From positions 1 through 64,000 of the forward strand of contig JAKJDF010000006.1 of the NCBI GenBank assembly GCA_022706085.1: a stretch of DNA of 64,000 nucleotides, in the 5' to 3' direction. The position numbers and the translations under genes are program-made. Every line of letters starts with the position of its first letter. The stretch's first letter is position 1. The notes beneath the pieces are model-generated. The model was not told the origin of the DNA. It saw only the letters and a list, made by a program, of their open reading frames with translations, and made no database searches. This document shows, in pieces, positions 18,373 through 28,344 of this stretch. The stretch is from Candidatus Latescibacterota bacterium (GTDB lineage: Bacteria > Latescibacterota > MWCZ01).

Positions 18373-19836
18373 TGCCGCTACTGCACGTCTCCAGCCGTTC
18401 CGCAATGCCTGCCTCTGTTCCTCTCCCATGGCCGGTTCGAACACGCGGTCGAGCCGTGCGATCTCCTGGGCTTGTTGCGCGTTGCTCCACACCCCTGCGC
18501 CTATCCCGGCGAGAAGGGCCGCTCCCAGCACCGTCGTTTCCTGCATCACGGGCCGAACCACGGGAACGCCGGCGATGTCGGCCTGAAATTGCATGAGGAA
18601 GTTGTTCTGGGTGGCTTTGCCGTCCACAAAAAGCTCTGGAATCCGAATGCCGCTGTCCTCAGCCAATGCATCCAGAACGTCCGCCGTCTGGTAGGCAATC
18701 GACTCGAGAGTTGCCCGGATGATGTGGTGGCGTGCGGTTCCGCGGGTAATGCCGAACATCGCTCCTCGAACGGAAGCGTTCCAGTAGGGGGCACCGAGGC
18801 CGTTGAACGCCGGTACAACGTATACCCCGAGTGTATCGCTGACCTGTTCTGCGTACGCTTCCGATTCAGCGGAAGAGGTGATTACCTGAAGGCCGTCGCG
18901 AAGCCATTGAACAGCGGACCCCGCATTGAAGACAGCGCCCTCGAGAGCATAGGCCGGGCCACCCGTTTCGTCTATGGCGAGTGTCGCGAGGAGACCATGT
19001 GCAGACACCTTCGGCTCAGCCCCCGTGTGCTGAAGGAGGAAGCAACCCGTGCCATATGTCGTTTTGGTCTGCCCGGGCTGGTAGGCGAACTGGCCGAACA
19101 ACGATGCTTGCTGATCACCGGCAACGCCGCTGATCGTGACCGGTTTGGGGAGCACGTCCGGGCAGTTTGTTTTGCCGTACATCACGGACGAGTACTTGAC
19201 CTGCGGCATGAGGGAACGCGGAATCCTCAAGTGGGCGAGAAGTTTCTGATTCCAAGTCTTCGCGCGAATGTCGAAAAGAAGTGTTCGTGATGCGTTCGTG
19301 TAGTCTGTAGCGTGGATATGCCCGCCGCTGAGTTTCCAGAGGAGCCAGGAATCGACCGTTCCAAAGGCCAGTTGCCCCTTCTCCGCCGCTTCCTGAGCAC
19401 CCTCGACGTTGTCCAGCAACCATCGGATTTTGGTTGCACTGAAGTACGGGTCAATGAAAAGCCCTGTAGCGTTATGGATTTCCTCTTCCCACCCCTCGGC
19501 GCGAAGTCTATCGCAGATCTCGGATGTTCGCCGACACTGCCAGACAATTGCCCGGTGAATTGGTTTGCCGGTCCTCCTGTCCCAGATAATGGTCGTTTCG
19601 CGCTGGTTTGCGATTCCCACGGCCCTGATCTCTGCCGGTGAGATGTTCGACGAGGCCAGCGCTTGTTTGGTCGCTTCCGTAACAGTGGACCAGATTTCCT
19701 CCGGGTCGTGTTCCACCCATCCGGGTTGGGGGTAGTACTGGGGAAGCTCGGCGCATCCTTGTCCCAGAAGTGCGCCTGAGACGTCGAAAATAATCGCGCG
19801 TGAGCTTGTTGTTCCCTGATCAATCGCAAGAACCAT
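18358..19836 (-). CDS. glpK: Glycerol kinase
   Basis: 492 aa, ATG with GGGGAGA about seven bases upstream. FGGY-family signatures: VLAIDQGTTSSRAIIFD at the N-terminus, ANQRETTIIWDR, the substrate region FIDPYFSATKIRWLLDN, SGVAGDQQASLFGQ with the catalytic Asp, and TTYGTGCFLL. The length matches GlpK (about 500). It makes glycerol-3-phosphate for lipid synthesis or catabolism. No glpF or glpD lies next to it. The 3' end overlaps coaE by 10 bp in convergent orientation. Confidence 0.95.
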   Translation of the reverse strand: MVLAIDQGTTSSRAIIFDVSGALLGQGCAELPQYYPQPGWVEHDPEEIWSTVTEATKQALASSNISPAEIRAVGIANQRETTIIWDRRTGKPIHRAIVWQCRRTSEICDRLRAEGWEEEIHNATGLFIDPYFSATKIRWLLDNVEGAQEAAEKGQLAFGTVDSWLLWKLSGGHIHATDYTNASRTLLFDIRAKTWNQKLLAHLRIPRSLMPQVKYSSVMYGKTNCPDVLPKPVTISGVAGDQQASLFGQFAYQPGQTKTTYGTGCFLLQHTGAEPKVSAHGLLATLAIDETGGPAYALEGAVFNAGSAVQWLRDGLQVITSSAESEAYAEQVSDTLGVYVVPAFNGLGAPYWNASVRGAMFGITRGTARHHIIRATLESIAYQTADVLDALAEDSGIRIPELFVDGKATQNNFLMQFQADIAGVPVVRPVMQETTVLGAALLAGIGAGVWSNAQQAQEIARLDRVFEPAMGEEQRQALRNGWRRAVAAATQF

Positions 19837-20011
19837 GCTTTTATCTCCCCATGCGGGACTCGCGGGTCAATGAGCTGTTTCAGTCAGACAAAAAGGCGAA
19901 CGCGGAAACCAGTGCGGAAGTGGAGGCAGAAAAAGGGAAAAGGTTCCAGCCTCATCCCGAGTCTTCGTGGTGAGGCATGCTCCCACACCGCACGAGGCAA
20001 CACATCACTCA

Positions 20012-20041
20012 ATTATACGGGCTTGGGGTGGGTTTTCACAA
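20012..20041 (-). promoter_or_regulatory. Candidate sigma70 promoter for glpK
   Basis: On the minus strand, TTGTGA (20041-20036) and a perfect TATAAT (20017-20012) are separated by 18 bp, about 175 bp before the glpK start. It lies in the 409-bp divergent gap 19837-20245 between glpK and the first GH38 gene; nothing else in that gap looks like a gene, and I see no equally good promoter pointing toward the mannosidase. Confidence 0.45.
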
Positions 20042-20245
20042 CGTGCACTCGCGTGTCTGACATCGAAGAAGGAGTATTCCGTCCACGTCGGCCAGCACGT
20101 ATATTCGTTCAGGTAGCTTTGAACCCGTTTGCCCTTTTGCGCTGTATGGTGGGGCACATATCCCTTCTCTGGCTTTCGAGGAACCTACCCCTCGCGTTGA
20201 TGCTCTGCTGGGCCATCCCTCCAGCATAACCGAAACGGCCTCCGT

Positions 20246-23200
20246 ATGATCCACTTTCCTCAAGAGCGCGCCATCGTCGCGCGGCAGATTGCAAACAGGC
20301 TCGCGGAACTTCTTGCGTTCCAGTACTCTTCCATCCAACCTGTCCCTGAATGGGAATATGTCGACGTCGGTACACGGCAGGACGTTGCCCCTGTTCCGCA
20401 CGCCGGTTGGCAACCCTACGAGCTAGGTTCGTGGTGGGGTGGACAGGACGTTACGTGCTGGTTTCGCGCCCGTGTTGCAACACCCGAACCCAAGGCCGGC
20501 GAAAGCGCTGTCTGTCTTCTCAACCCCGGCGGTGAGTCTCTCGTCCTCGTCAACGGAGAACCTCTGCAGGGCCTGGATGCGAACAGGCAGGAAGTCGTGC
20601 TGCCACGCCGATTCTGGGGCAAGAACGTGGAACTGGTTCTCCAGTCGTATTCGTCCCCGTCAAATTCGAATACCGGGCGACGGCGGTTCTCCGTTGCCGC
20701 GATAGCACTCCGCGACGAGTTGATAAGAAGCTTCTACTGGGATCTGAAGGTTGCCTTCGACGCTTCCAACGCCCTTGACAACGAATCGCTTACCAGCAGA
20801 CGCATCCTCGAGCATGTGGAAAAGTGCGTGAAGGCTGTAGATCTGAGCAGCGCCGGTGACCAGCGGGCGTTCCGCAGCCACATTGCGTCGATCAGGAAAG
20901 TCTTCGCCGAGGGGATGAAGGAATTTGCGCCGTCCGTCGGTATGGGAAATGTGGTCCTTGCCGGGCAATCCCACATTGATGTGGCATGGACGTGGCCTCT
21001 CAGGGAAACGCGGCGGAAAGTTGCGCGAACGTTTTCCACCGTGCTGAATTACATGGACCAGTATCCCGATTATGTCTATTTCCAGAGCCAGCCGCAGGTG
21101 TACGAGTGGGTCAAAGCCCATTACCCTTCTCTCTGGGCGCGTATCAAAGAACAGGTGCGCAGCGGCAGGTGGGAACCCACAGGGGCATCGTGGGTTGAGC
21201 AGGACACGAATATCCCGAGTGGCGAATCCCACGTGCGGCAGTTCCTTTACGGCAATCGCTTCTTCCGACGGGAGTTTGGTGTACACACTCGCGTTTTCTG
21301 GTTGCCGGATTGTTTCGGTTTCTCGTTTGCCTTGCCGCAGATATTGCGCAAGGCGGGTGTCGAAGCATTTGCAACAACGAAATTGGCGTCGAACGAGTTC
21401 AACGAATTCCCGTACAGCCTGTTCCGGTGGCGTGGACTGGACGGGTCGGAAGTCCTTGCGTACCAGATGCCGTGGGAGTGGAACGTCACCCCCGCCAATC
21501 TCCTTGCGCATTGGAACCGCTTCAAGCAGAAAACGGCGACCGACGAAATTCCCATGACCTTTGGAATCGGTGATGGCGGCGGTGGTCCCACGGCGGAAAT
21601 GCTCGAAAATGCAAAACGCCTTGCAGACGTTCGCGGGTTTCCGAAGGCACGCGCCGGCAGGTTCCAGGACCACTTCGATCGGCTGGCGAAATCCGTAAAT
21701 CGCGAAGATCTTCCTGTGTATGCGGACGAACTGTATTACGAAAAGCACCGAGGTTGCCAGACTACGCAGAGCCGTACGAAGCGAAATAACCGCAAAAGTG
21801 AACTGGCTTTGCGTGAAGTGGAGTTTCTGTCTTCCTGTGAACGGATCGCGGGCGGCGAATATCCACAGGAGACGATCGCCGACGCGTGGAAAACCGTCCT
21901 TTTGAACCAATTCCATGACATATTGCCCGGCTCTTCCATCGCCGAAGTATATGAAGACGCGGAAAAAGACTATGCGAAGGTGCGAGAAACCCTCTTGGGC
22001 GTCAAAGACCACTTATTGCGGAGCCTTGCTCGCCGCATAGACACGCGCGGAGAAGGTGATGCGCTGATAGTGTGGAATTCGCTCGGATGGAAGAGGGACG
22101 ATGTTGCCACCACCCCGATTCCCTCCGCCGATCCATCGGGATGGAGCGTGCTGGCCCCCGACGGGCACGAAGTTGCCACCCAACCGGTGATTCTTGACTC
22201 CGGGGCGGCGGGCTTGCTTTTCGAAACACCGGATCTCCCGCCGATGGGTTACTCCGTTTTCCGCCTCGTCAAACGGGCTCCCAGGTTCCGGGGGAATTTG
22301 ATCGCCCGGAGACGCCATCTGGAAAACCAGTTTTTCGGAATAGCCCTCTCAAAAACGGGGTCCATCTCGCGCATATTCGACAAGCTCAACAATCGAGAAG
22401 TCGTTCCGGACGGTTGTTCAGCGAACAGACTGGTGCTGTTCGAGGATTACCCGGCCAGCGCCGACGCATGGGACATCGATTTCAACTTCGAGGAGAACTT
22501 TCAGGAAATCGCGGACACAGAGTCCGTAACGGTGACAGAACGGGGACCCGTTCGCGCCACTGTTCGAGTCGCAAAAAGGACGAAAAACTCGAGGATCGTA
22601 CAGGACATTTCAATTTGGGCTTCTCTGCCACGCATCGATTTCATGACGAAGGTCGAGTGGTATGAGAAACACAAATTGCTTAAGGCCTCTTTTCCTGTGA
22701 ACGTCCTTTCCCGCGCTGCCACTTATGAGATTCAGTTCGGAGCCATCGAACGCCCGACACACCGTTCGGGCCCCGTCGAAAGGGCGCGTTTTGAGGTCCC
22801 GGGGCACAGGTGGATTGATCTCTCGGAACCGGACTACGGCGTCAGCCTGATGAACGATTGCAAATACGGGTTCGACGTCCGCGGGAACAACATGCGGATA
22901 AGCCTCCTTCGAGGATCTGTCTCGCCAGACCCGCATGCGGACGAAGGTGAGCACCAGTTCCTCTACAGCCTGTATCCTCATCGCGGAGACTGGCGTTCCG
23001 CCCTGACGACGCGACGAGCGTACGAGTTGAATGCACCCGTCACATGTTGGATAGAGAAGGCCCACGGCGGCGCTCACCCACCTCGCTGGTCATTTGTTTC
23101 CGTGGACTCGCCTAACGTAGTTATCGACACCGTGAAAAAAGCGGAGGACTCGGACGCGACCATCATTCGTCTTTACGAGGCACACGGTGCCCAGGGTGCA

Positions 23201-23356
23201 GCCGCGCTGCAATTCGGCAGGGTACCCCTGAATGTGACGGAATGCGACCTGATGGAAGAACACGACGTGGATATTCCCGTCAAGGATTCGAGCGTTCAAC
23301 TGATGATGAAACCTTGGGAAATCAAGACACTGAAGGCCACATTTTCCAACGGCTGA
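20246..23356 (+). CDS. GH38 alpha-mannosidase, first of tandem pair
   Basis: 1036 aa. An N-terminal beta domain (about 1-190, WWGGQDVTCWFRARV) is followed by the GH38 catalytic barrel. Zn ligands are His-Asp in QSHIDVAW and His in NQFHDILPGSS; the catalytic nucleophile Asp lies in FWLPDCFGFS. The beta-sandwich C-terminal domains follow (FEDYPASADAWDIDFNF, WIDLSEPDYGVSLMNDCKYGFD). No signal peptide, so it acts on imported oligosaccharides in the cytoplasm. The usual GHSHID is GQSHID here; the changed His is not a Zn ligand. The closely similar paralogue begins 51 bp downstream. Confidence 0.92.
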   Translation: MIHFPQERAIVARQIANRLAELLAFQYSSIQPVPEWEYVDVGTRQDVAPVPHAGWQPYELGSWWGGQDVTCWFRARVATPEPKAGESAVCLLNPGGESLVLVNGEPLQGLDANRQEVVLPRRFWGKNVELVLQSYSSPSNSNTGRRRFSVAAIALRDELIRSFYWDLKVAFDASNALDNESLTSRRILEHVEKCVKAVDLSSAGDQRAFRSHIASIRKVFAEGMKEFAPSVGMGNVVLAGQSHIDVAWTWPLRETRRKVARTFSTVLNYMDQYPDYVYFQSQPQVYEWVKAHYPSLWARIKEQVRSGRWEPTGASWVEQDTNIPSGESHVRQFLYGNRFFRREFGVHTRVFWLPDCFGFSFALPQILRKAGVEAFATTKLASNEFNEFPYSLFRWRGLDGSEVLAYQMPWEWNVTPANLLAHWNRFKQKTATDEIPMTFGIGDGGGGPTAEMLENAKRLADVRGFPKARAGRFQDHFDRLAKSVNREDLPVYADELYYEKHRGCQTTQSRTKRNNRKSELALREVEFLSSCERIAGGEYPQETIADAWKTVLLNQFHDILPGSSIAEVYEDAEKDYAKVRETLLGVKDHLLRSLARRIDTRGEGDALIVWNSLGWKRDDVATTPIPSADPSGWSVLAPDGHEVATQPVILDSGAAGLLFETPDLPPMGYSVFRLVKRAPRFRGNLIARRRHLENQFFGIALSKTGSISRIFDKLNNREVVPDGCSANRLVLFEDYPASADAWDIDFNFEENFQEIADTESVTVTERGPVRATVRVAKRTKNSRIVQDISIWASLPRIDFMTKVEWYEKHKLLKASFPVNVLSRAATYEIQFGAIERPTHRSGPVERARFEVPGHRWIDLSEPDYGVSLMNDCKYGFDVRGNNMRISLLRGSVSPDPHADEGEHQFLYSLYPHRGDWRSALTTRRAYELNAPVTCWIEKAHGGAHPPRWSFVSVDSPNVVIDTVKKAEDSDATIIRLYEAHGAQGAAALQFGRVPLNVTECDLMEEHDVDIPVKDSSVQLMMKPWEIKTLKATFSNG

Positions 23357-23407
23357 CCGTTTCCACGACAACCTGACAACACCCTCGTTCTGAAAGGACC
23401 TGAAAGC

Positions 23408-26400
23408 ATGCCCCATTTCCCCGCGGAAAGGACGATTCTCGTTCGTCAAATCAGCAACCGCCTCAACGAGCTTTTTGCAGCGCTGTATCGTAATCGCACT
23501 CCGATTACCGGATGGCAGACCTACGTAGCTGGTCCGGGGCAATATCCCGCCCCTATTCCTGTGGACGGGTGGGTACCGTACGAATTGGGTGACGACTGGG
23601 GAGGGTACGACGTTACCCAGTGGTTCAAAGCACGTTTCCAAATCCCACGCGAAATGGCAGGCAGATCGGTTGCGGCGATCCTCAATCCCGGGTGGGAAGC
23701 GCTGTGCTACCTGAATGGCGCACCGGCTCAGGGGCTGGACAGGAACAGGTCGGAGGTGGTGTTGACAACGTGTGCCACAGGTGGGGAGGAGTTCGAAATC
23801 GTCATCGAAGCCTCCGCGACACCGAACCAGTACGACGACCAACCAATTCATCAATTCACGTCTGCGGAGATCGCGGAGCGTGATGAACTCGTGTGGTCCT
23901 TCTACTGGGACCTGAAGGTCGCAAATGATGTGGTGGCGGTTCTCCCGCCAGACTCGCAGCCACGAATGAGGTTGCAGGACCTCGTAGACTGGGCCGTAAA
24001 GCTCGTCGATCTCAACAACAAGGACGACGTCGAATCATTCCGGGCAAACATTGCCGACGCGCAAAAGAGATTCCGCGCAAGGCTCAAGGATTTCCGTCGT
24101 TGCCCGGGAGACGGGAAAATCACCTATGTCGGCCATTCCCACATCGATACCGCATGGTTGTGGCCACTTCGCGAGACGCGCCGCAAGTGCGCCCGTACAT
24201 TTTCCAGCGCGCTGCGGTACATGGATCGTTACCCTCAATACGTGTTCTCACAGGGACAACCACAGCTGTATGAGTTCATCAAGGAGAACTACCCAACCAT
24301 ATGGGAGGGGATCAAACAGCGTGTGAAAGAAGGCCGCTGGGAAGCCACAGGCGGCGGATGGGTCGAACAGGATTCAAACGTGGCGGGTGCGGAAGCCCTG
24401 GTTCGCCAGTATCTGTACGGCCGGCGGTTCTTCATCCGGGAATTCGGTGTTCAGCCCCGTCTCGTATGGCTTCCAGATGCGTTCGGTTTCCCGATTACTC
24501 TGCCGCAGATCATCGCCAAATGCCAGTTGACGGCCTTCGCAACGACCAAGATCAACTGGAGCCAGTACAACCAGTTTCCTTACAGCCACTTCCTGTGGCG
24601 GGGTCTTGACGGAACCGAAATTCTCGCCTTCATGCCCCCCGGGAGTTACAACAGCAACCCGACTCCGGCGAATGCGGTGAACGACTGGAGAAGCGTCAAG
24701 CAGAAGGACATCGTTGACGAACTGTCTATCACCTTCGGCCACGGTGACGGAGGGGGCGGCGTTACCGTCGAAATGTTCGAGAATGTTCTCAGAATGAAGG
24801 ATGTCACCGGTGTTCCGGAATGTGTTTTCGGCACTCTTGAGGGATATGTCGAACGGCTTCACAAATCCGTGGACAAGGATAAGCTTCCGGTGTACAGCGA
24901 CGAGCTGTACTTGGAACTGCACCGTGCCTGCCAGACGACCCAGGCGCGAACAAAGCGGAACAATCGGAAGGGAGAATTACTCTTCCGGGATACGGAGTTT
25001 CTTTCGAGTGTCGCCATGCTCGCGGGCGCTGAATACCCCCAGCAGGAGATCTACGAGCAATGGAAACCGTTCCTCACGAATCAGTTTCACGACATTCTGC
25101 CGGGGTCTTCGGTGAACGAAGTCTACAGTCAGGCCGACAAGGATTACGCGTCCATTCTCGGCAAACTGAACGGTTTGAGGGAACAGGCGCTCGCGACGAT
25201 AAGCCACGGCATCGATACGGCGGGCGCGGGGACACCGGTAGTCATTTACAACACCCTCGGCTGGGATAGAGACGACGTTGCCAGTATCGTGGCACCTGGT
25301 GATGCTGCCGTCGGCATTCTCGATGAGAACGGGAACCCCGTCGTCAGCCAGGTTGTAACCGAAAGAGACGGCCAGAAACGGCTGTTGTTTGAGGTGTCCG
25401 GCGTTCCGTCGATGGGTCACTCCGTTTATCGGATGGTTGAGAACGTGCGAGAACAGAAATCCAGGCTGAAAGTCTCGGAATCACGTTTGGAGAACGATTT
25501 CTTCATCATTCAGCTTTCCAAGACGGGGACGCTGAGTCGCCTGTACGACAAACGGAACAAGCGAGACGTACTCCCGAAAGGGGCACGCGCAAACGAACTG
25601 CAACTGTTCGATGATCGGCCATTCGCACACGACGCCTGGGACATAGATTTCGATATAGACAAGAACCGGTGGCCAATGGACGACGTCGTCTCCGTGCGCG
25701 TGACGGAGACGGGGCCGGTCAGAGCAACTGTCCGCATCGTCAAGAAGACCGAGAAGTCGACGTTAACACAGGATATTTCTATTTGGAGGAGTATCCCGAG
25801 GATTGACTTTGCGACTTCAGTCGAGTGGTGGGAAAAGCGGCGCCTTCTCAAAGCTGCGTTCCCGGTCGACGTGTTGTCGCGTACGGCGACGTACGAGGTG
25901 CAGTTTGGGGCCATAGAACGGCCCACCCATTTCTCGACTTCTTACGACCGCGCGAAATTCGAGGTTCCGGGGCACCGCTGGGTGGATCTTTCTGAGGCGG
26001 GATATGGCGTAAGCCTTCTAAACGACTGCAAATACGGCTTTGATATCCACGAGAATGTCATGCGGATCAGCCTTTTGCGGTCGGCGATACGCCCTGATCC
26101 GAAGGCGGATGAAGGACACCATGAGTTTACCTACAGTTTGTATCCGCATGCCGGTTCGTGGCGAGAAGCGAATACCGTGCACCTGGCGTACGAACTGAAT
26201 GTGCCGCTTATCGCGCGCGTGGTTTCACCAAACAAGGGCGCAAAACCGGCGAAACAAAGTTTTGTGCGCGTAGACCGGGACAGCGTGGTGATAGACACGG
26301 TGAAAAAGGCCGAAGACTCGGACGCGGTGATCATACGTTGTTATGAGGCACACGGTGTCCGGGGGCCTGTCACCATGTCCTTCGCGAATCCGCCGCAACA

Positions 26401-26515
26401 GGTCAGCGAATGTGATCTGATGGAAGAAAATGACGTTCCGGTAAGGATCTCCGGTTCGTCGTTTGAGTTCCCCATAAAGCCATGGGAAATCCGCTCGTTC
26501 AAAGTGGTGTTCTGA
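23408..26515 (+). CDS. GH38 alpha-mannosidase, second of tandem pair
   Basis: 1035 aa, almost the same length and co-linear with the preceding paralogue throughout. It has canonical GHSHIDTAW, WLPDAFGFP (nucleophile Asp) and TNQFHDILPGSS (Zn His), with the same N-terminal accessory and C-terminal sandwich domains. The ATG is preceded by AAAGGA about ten bases upstream. Many blocks are near-identical (RNNRK, EFLSS, VEWxEK, NDCKYGFD), showing ancient tandem duplication followed by divergence. The two enzymes may split linkage specificity (alpha-1,2/1,3/1,6) or substrate length. Confidence 0.92.
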   Translation: MPHFPAERTILVRQISNRLNELFAALYRNRTPITGWQTYVAGPGQYPAPIPVDGWVPYELGDDWGGYDVTQWFKARFQIPREMAGRSVAAILNPGWEALCYLNGAPAQGLDRNRSEVVLTTCATGGEEFEIVIEASATPNQYDDQPIHQFTSAEIAERDELVWSFYWDLKVANDVVAVLPPDSQPRMRLQDLVDWAVKLVDLNNKDDVESFRANIADAQKRFRARLKDFRRCPGDGKITYVGHSHIDTAWLWPLRETRRKCARTFSSALRYMDRYPQYVFSQGQPQLYEFIKENYPTIWEGIKQRVKEGRWEATGGGWVEQDSNVAGAEALVRQYLYGRRFFIREFGVQPRLVWLPDAFGFPITLPQIIAKCQLTAFATTKINWSQYNQFPYSHFLWRGLDGTEILAFMPPGSYNSNPTPANAVNDWRSVKQKDIVDELSITFGHGDGGGGVTVEMFENVLRMKDVTGVPECVFGTLEGYVERLHKSVDKDKLPVYSDELYLELHRACQTTQARTKRNNRKGELLFRDTEFLSSVAMLAGAEYPQQEIYEQWKPFLTNQFHDILPGSSVNEVYSQADKDYASILGKLNGLREQALATISHGIDTAGAGTPVVIYNTLGWDRDDVASIVAPGDAAVGILDENGNPVVSQVVTERDGQKRLLFEVSGVPSMGHSVYRMVENVREQKSRLKVSESRLENDFFIIQLSKTGTLSRLYDKRNKRDVLPKGARANELQLFDDRPFAHDAWDIDFDIDKNRWPMDDVVSVRVTETGPVRATVRIVKKTEKSTLTQDISIWRSIPRIDFATSVEWWEKRRLLKAAFPVDVLSRTATYEVQFGAIERPTHFSTSYDRAKFEVPGHRWVDLSEAGYGVSLLNDCKYGFDIHENVMRISLLRSAIRPDPKADEGHHEFTYSLYPHAGSWREANTVHLAYELNVPLIARVVSPNKGAKPAKQSFVRVDRDSVVIDTVKKAEDSDAVIIRCYEAHGVRGPVTMSFANPPQQVSECDLMEENDVPVRISGSSFEFPIKPWEIRSFKVVF

Positions 26516-26533
26516 CCGGGCGAGCCAGTAACG

Positions 26534-26561
26534 GAGGGGAGCGCCGCTGGTGTCTCCCCTC
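26534..26561 (+). terminator. Hairpin after the GH38 pair
   Basis: GAGGGGAG (26534-26541) pairs with CTCCCCTC (26554-26561) over a 12-nt loop, 18 bp after the mannosidase stop, with CCCTTTTC soon after. A weak intrinsic terminator separating the GH38 genes from the ndk transcription unit is likely. Confidence 0.5.
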
Positions 26562-26671
26562 TATCAACCCTTTTCGAATGCAGTGCACAAGCCCGTAGAA
26601 ACGAGCGGAGAGCCTGTGGAAGCCAGCGCGATATTAATCGCGCATCTGAAGATCGAAGCGTCGTGCGCTTG

Positions 26672-26700
26672 TTGACTGGCTAAGCCGGCCCCGATACCTT
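26672..26700 (+). promoter_or_regulatory. Candidate sigma70 promoter of the ndk-fabI-nadC-aroQ run
   Basis: TTGACT (26672-26677), a 17-bp spacer and TACCTT (26695-26700). The position, just after the GH38 terminator and about 110 bp before ndk, suits the promoter for the seven-gene run. Confidence 0.5.
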
Positions 26701-26812
26701 GAATCATTCAATCTCGGAGAATGCTTCCAGTAACTCCACCAGTGGAACCGCTTTGAACCCAGCTCGTGGGCGGTGCCATTCGCGAGATGAAGTGAAAACG
26801 CCGGAGAGAGAC

Positions 26813-27238
26813 ATGGATAGCACGCTGATGCTTATCAAACCCGACGCGATGCAGAAAGGGGCCTTGGGTGAGATCCTCTCTGCAGTGCAGAAGGCGGGCT
26901 TCACGGTGCGCAATCTCAAGATTCTCCGCCTCAGGGCTGCGGAAGCGAAGGAGTTCTATTCGGAGCACCGCGAACGCCCGTTTTTCAGCGACCTGGTGGA
27001 GTTCATGACGAGCGGCGAAATAGCCGCCATCGCTTTGGAACGGAATGATGCCGTCGCCACGTTGAGGAAGTTGATCGGGGCGACGGACTCCCGGCTTGCG
27101 GACCCCGGAAGCATACGTGCTCGTTTCGGGACTGACAACCAAAGGAACGCGGTGCACGCCAGCGATAGCACGAACAGCGCACGCCGAGAACTTGCGTTTT
27201 TCTTCTCGACACGGGAACTTATCCCGTTGCCTGATTGA
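26813..27238 (+). CDS. ndk: Nucleoside diphosphate kinase
   Basis: 141 aa from ATG 26813 (GGAGAGAG five bases upstream); 38 upstream in-frame codons are excluded. LIKPDA with the nucleotide-binding Lys, FYSEHRERPFF, and the active-site His in RNAVHASDS are all present; the usual C-terminal YE end is replaced by a short LIPLPD tail. It balances NTP pools by His-phosphate transfer. First gene of a co-directional biosynthetic run. Confidence 0.95.
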   Translation: MDSTLMLIKPDAMQKGALGEILSAVQKAGFTVRNLKILRLRAAEAKEFYSEHRERPFFSDLVEFMTSGEIAAIALERNDAVATLRKLIGATDSRLADPGSIRARFGTDNQRNAVHASDSTNSARRELAFFFSTRELIPLPD

Positions 27239-27269
27239 CGAAGCAAATCTCCAGACAGGAGCGTATTCC

Positions 27270-28220
27270 GTGGCGGAACAGTTGTCCACTTCGCTGGGTT
27301 CCCTCGGGTTGACTCGGATCGGGGGGCATGGCAGTTCGGGTGCGGTCAATCGCGTGGCCGTGGTTGGTGGCGGGGCAATGGGCCAGGGTCTTGCTCAGAC
27401 GGTTTCCCAGACCGGGATCGAGGTGATCCTGGTGGAACGCGATGAGCGAACCCTGGAAGCGGCAATTGAAGGTCTTTCCAGGAGCCTTGACAAAGAGATT
27501 GACAAGTGGGGCCTTACGAGTTCAGAAAAACGGGCGGTTCTTGCCCGCGTGATAGGAACGACAGACCTCGGACAGACCGCAAGAGCTCCGTTTGTTATCG
27601 AAGCTATTCAGGAAAAGGCGGAGGATAAAGCAACTCTATTGAGAGATCTTGACGCCATTTGCGCTGAACAGGCGGTCCTTGCCACAAGTGCGACGTCGTT
27701 GAGTGTTACCCGCATCGCGGAAGGGGTGACGAGGAGGGAACGGGTAATCGGTACTCACTTCCTCGACCCCGCTCCGCGGGTACCTCTGGTGGAAGTGGTG
27801 CGCGGCAAACACACCTCGGACGCGACATTTGTGAAGGCGAAGAACTTCCTTGAAAAGCAGCTGAAGAAAACGGTTGTCGAGGTCGCCGACAAGCCTGGGG
27901 GAATCACGACGCGCGTGCTGCTTGCGTTGCTGATAGAAGGGTTCCGCTGTCTCACCGACGAAGTCGCTTCCCCGGAACAGATCGATACCGCGGTTTGCCT
28001 GGGCTGGGGTTTCCCCGTTGGCCCTCTCGAATTCGCCGATCAAATGGGGCTGGACCGGGTTCTCGTGTGGATGGAGAATTTGTCGCGAGAACCCGGCGGC
28101 GAGCGATTTCAGCCGTGCCCGATGCTTGTGGATCTTGTCAACAAAGGGTACTGCGGAAAAAAGGCGGGGCGCGGGTTTTTTGAGTACGACGCGGAAGGCA
28201 GAAAGCTGGTCGCCAGTTGA
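27270..28220 (+). CDS. 3-hydroxyacyl-CoA dehydrogenase (3-hydroxybutyryl-CoA type)
   Basis: 316 aa from GTG 27270, with AGGAG eight bases upstream; a longer frame to 27096 only overlaps ndk. Rossmann site VAVVGGGAMGQGLAQ, then ATSATSLSVTRIAE, catalytic His in IGTHFLDPAPRVPLVEVV (His-Glu pair kept), and the C-terminal helical domain ending GRGFFEY. In the substrate loop the usual LGxNxPMGP is LGWGFPVGP, so a conserved Asn is lost and specificity may differ. It would oxidise 3-hydroxyacyl-CoA with NAD+. It sits between ndk and fabI, so a role in fatty acid turnover fits. Confidence 0.88.
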   Translation: MAEQLSTSLGSLGLTRIGGHGSSGAVNRVAVVGGGAMGQGLAQTVSQTGIEVILVERDERTLEAAIEGLSRSLDKEIDKWGLTSSEKRAVLARVIGTTDLGQTARAPFVIEAIQEKAEDKATLLRDLDAICAEQAVLATSATSLSVTRIAEGVTRRERVIGTHFLDPAPRVPLVEVVRGKHTSDATFVKAKNFLEKQLKKTVVEVADKPGGITTRVLLALLIEGFRCLTDEVASPEQIDTAVCLGWGFPVGPLEFADQMGLDRVLVWMENLSREPGGERFQPCPMLVDLVNKGYCGKKAGRGFFEYDAEGRKLVAS

Positions 28221-28344
28221 CGGTGGCACTGGTTTCTGCGGGAGTAGCAGACCGCGGCAGCTCCCTTCGAGCCGTGCGTTCCGGCACGTGGTCTGCCCGG
28301 ATCTCGACAGCACGGAGCAACATGGAATTCAGGAGCGTGATAAC

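Noticed and set aside
20660-22012. 450-aa minus-strand frame inside the first mannosidase
   Set aside because: Shadow of the GH38 gene, which has all catalytic motifs; the antisense product has no recognisable domain.
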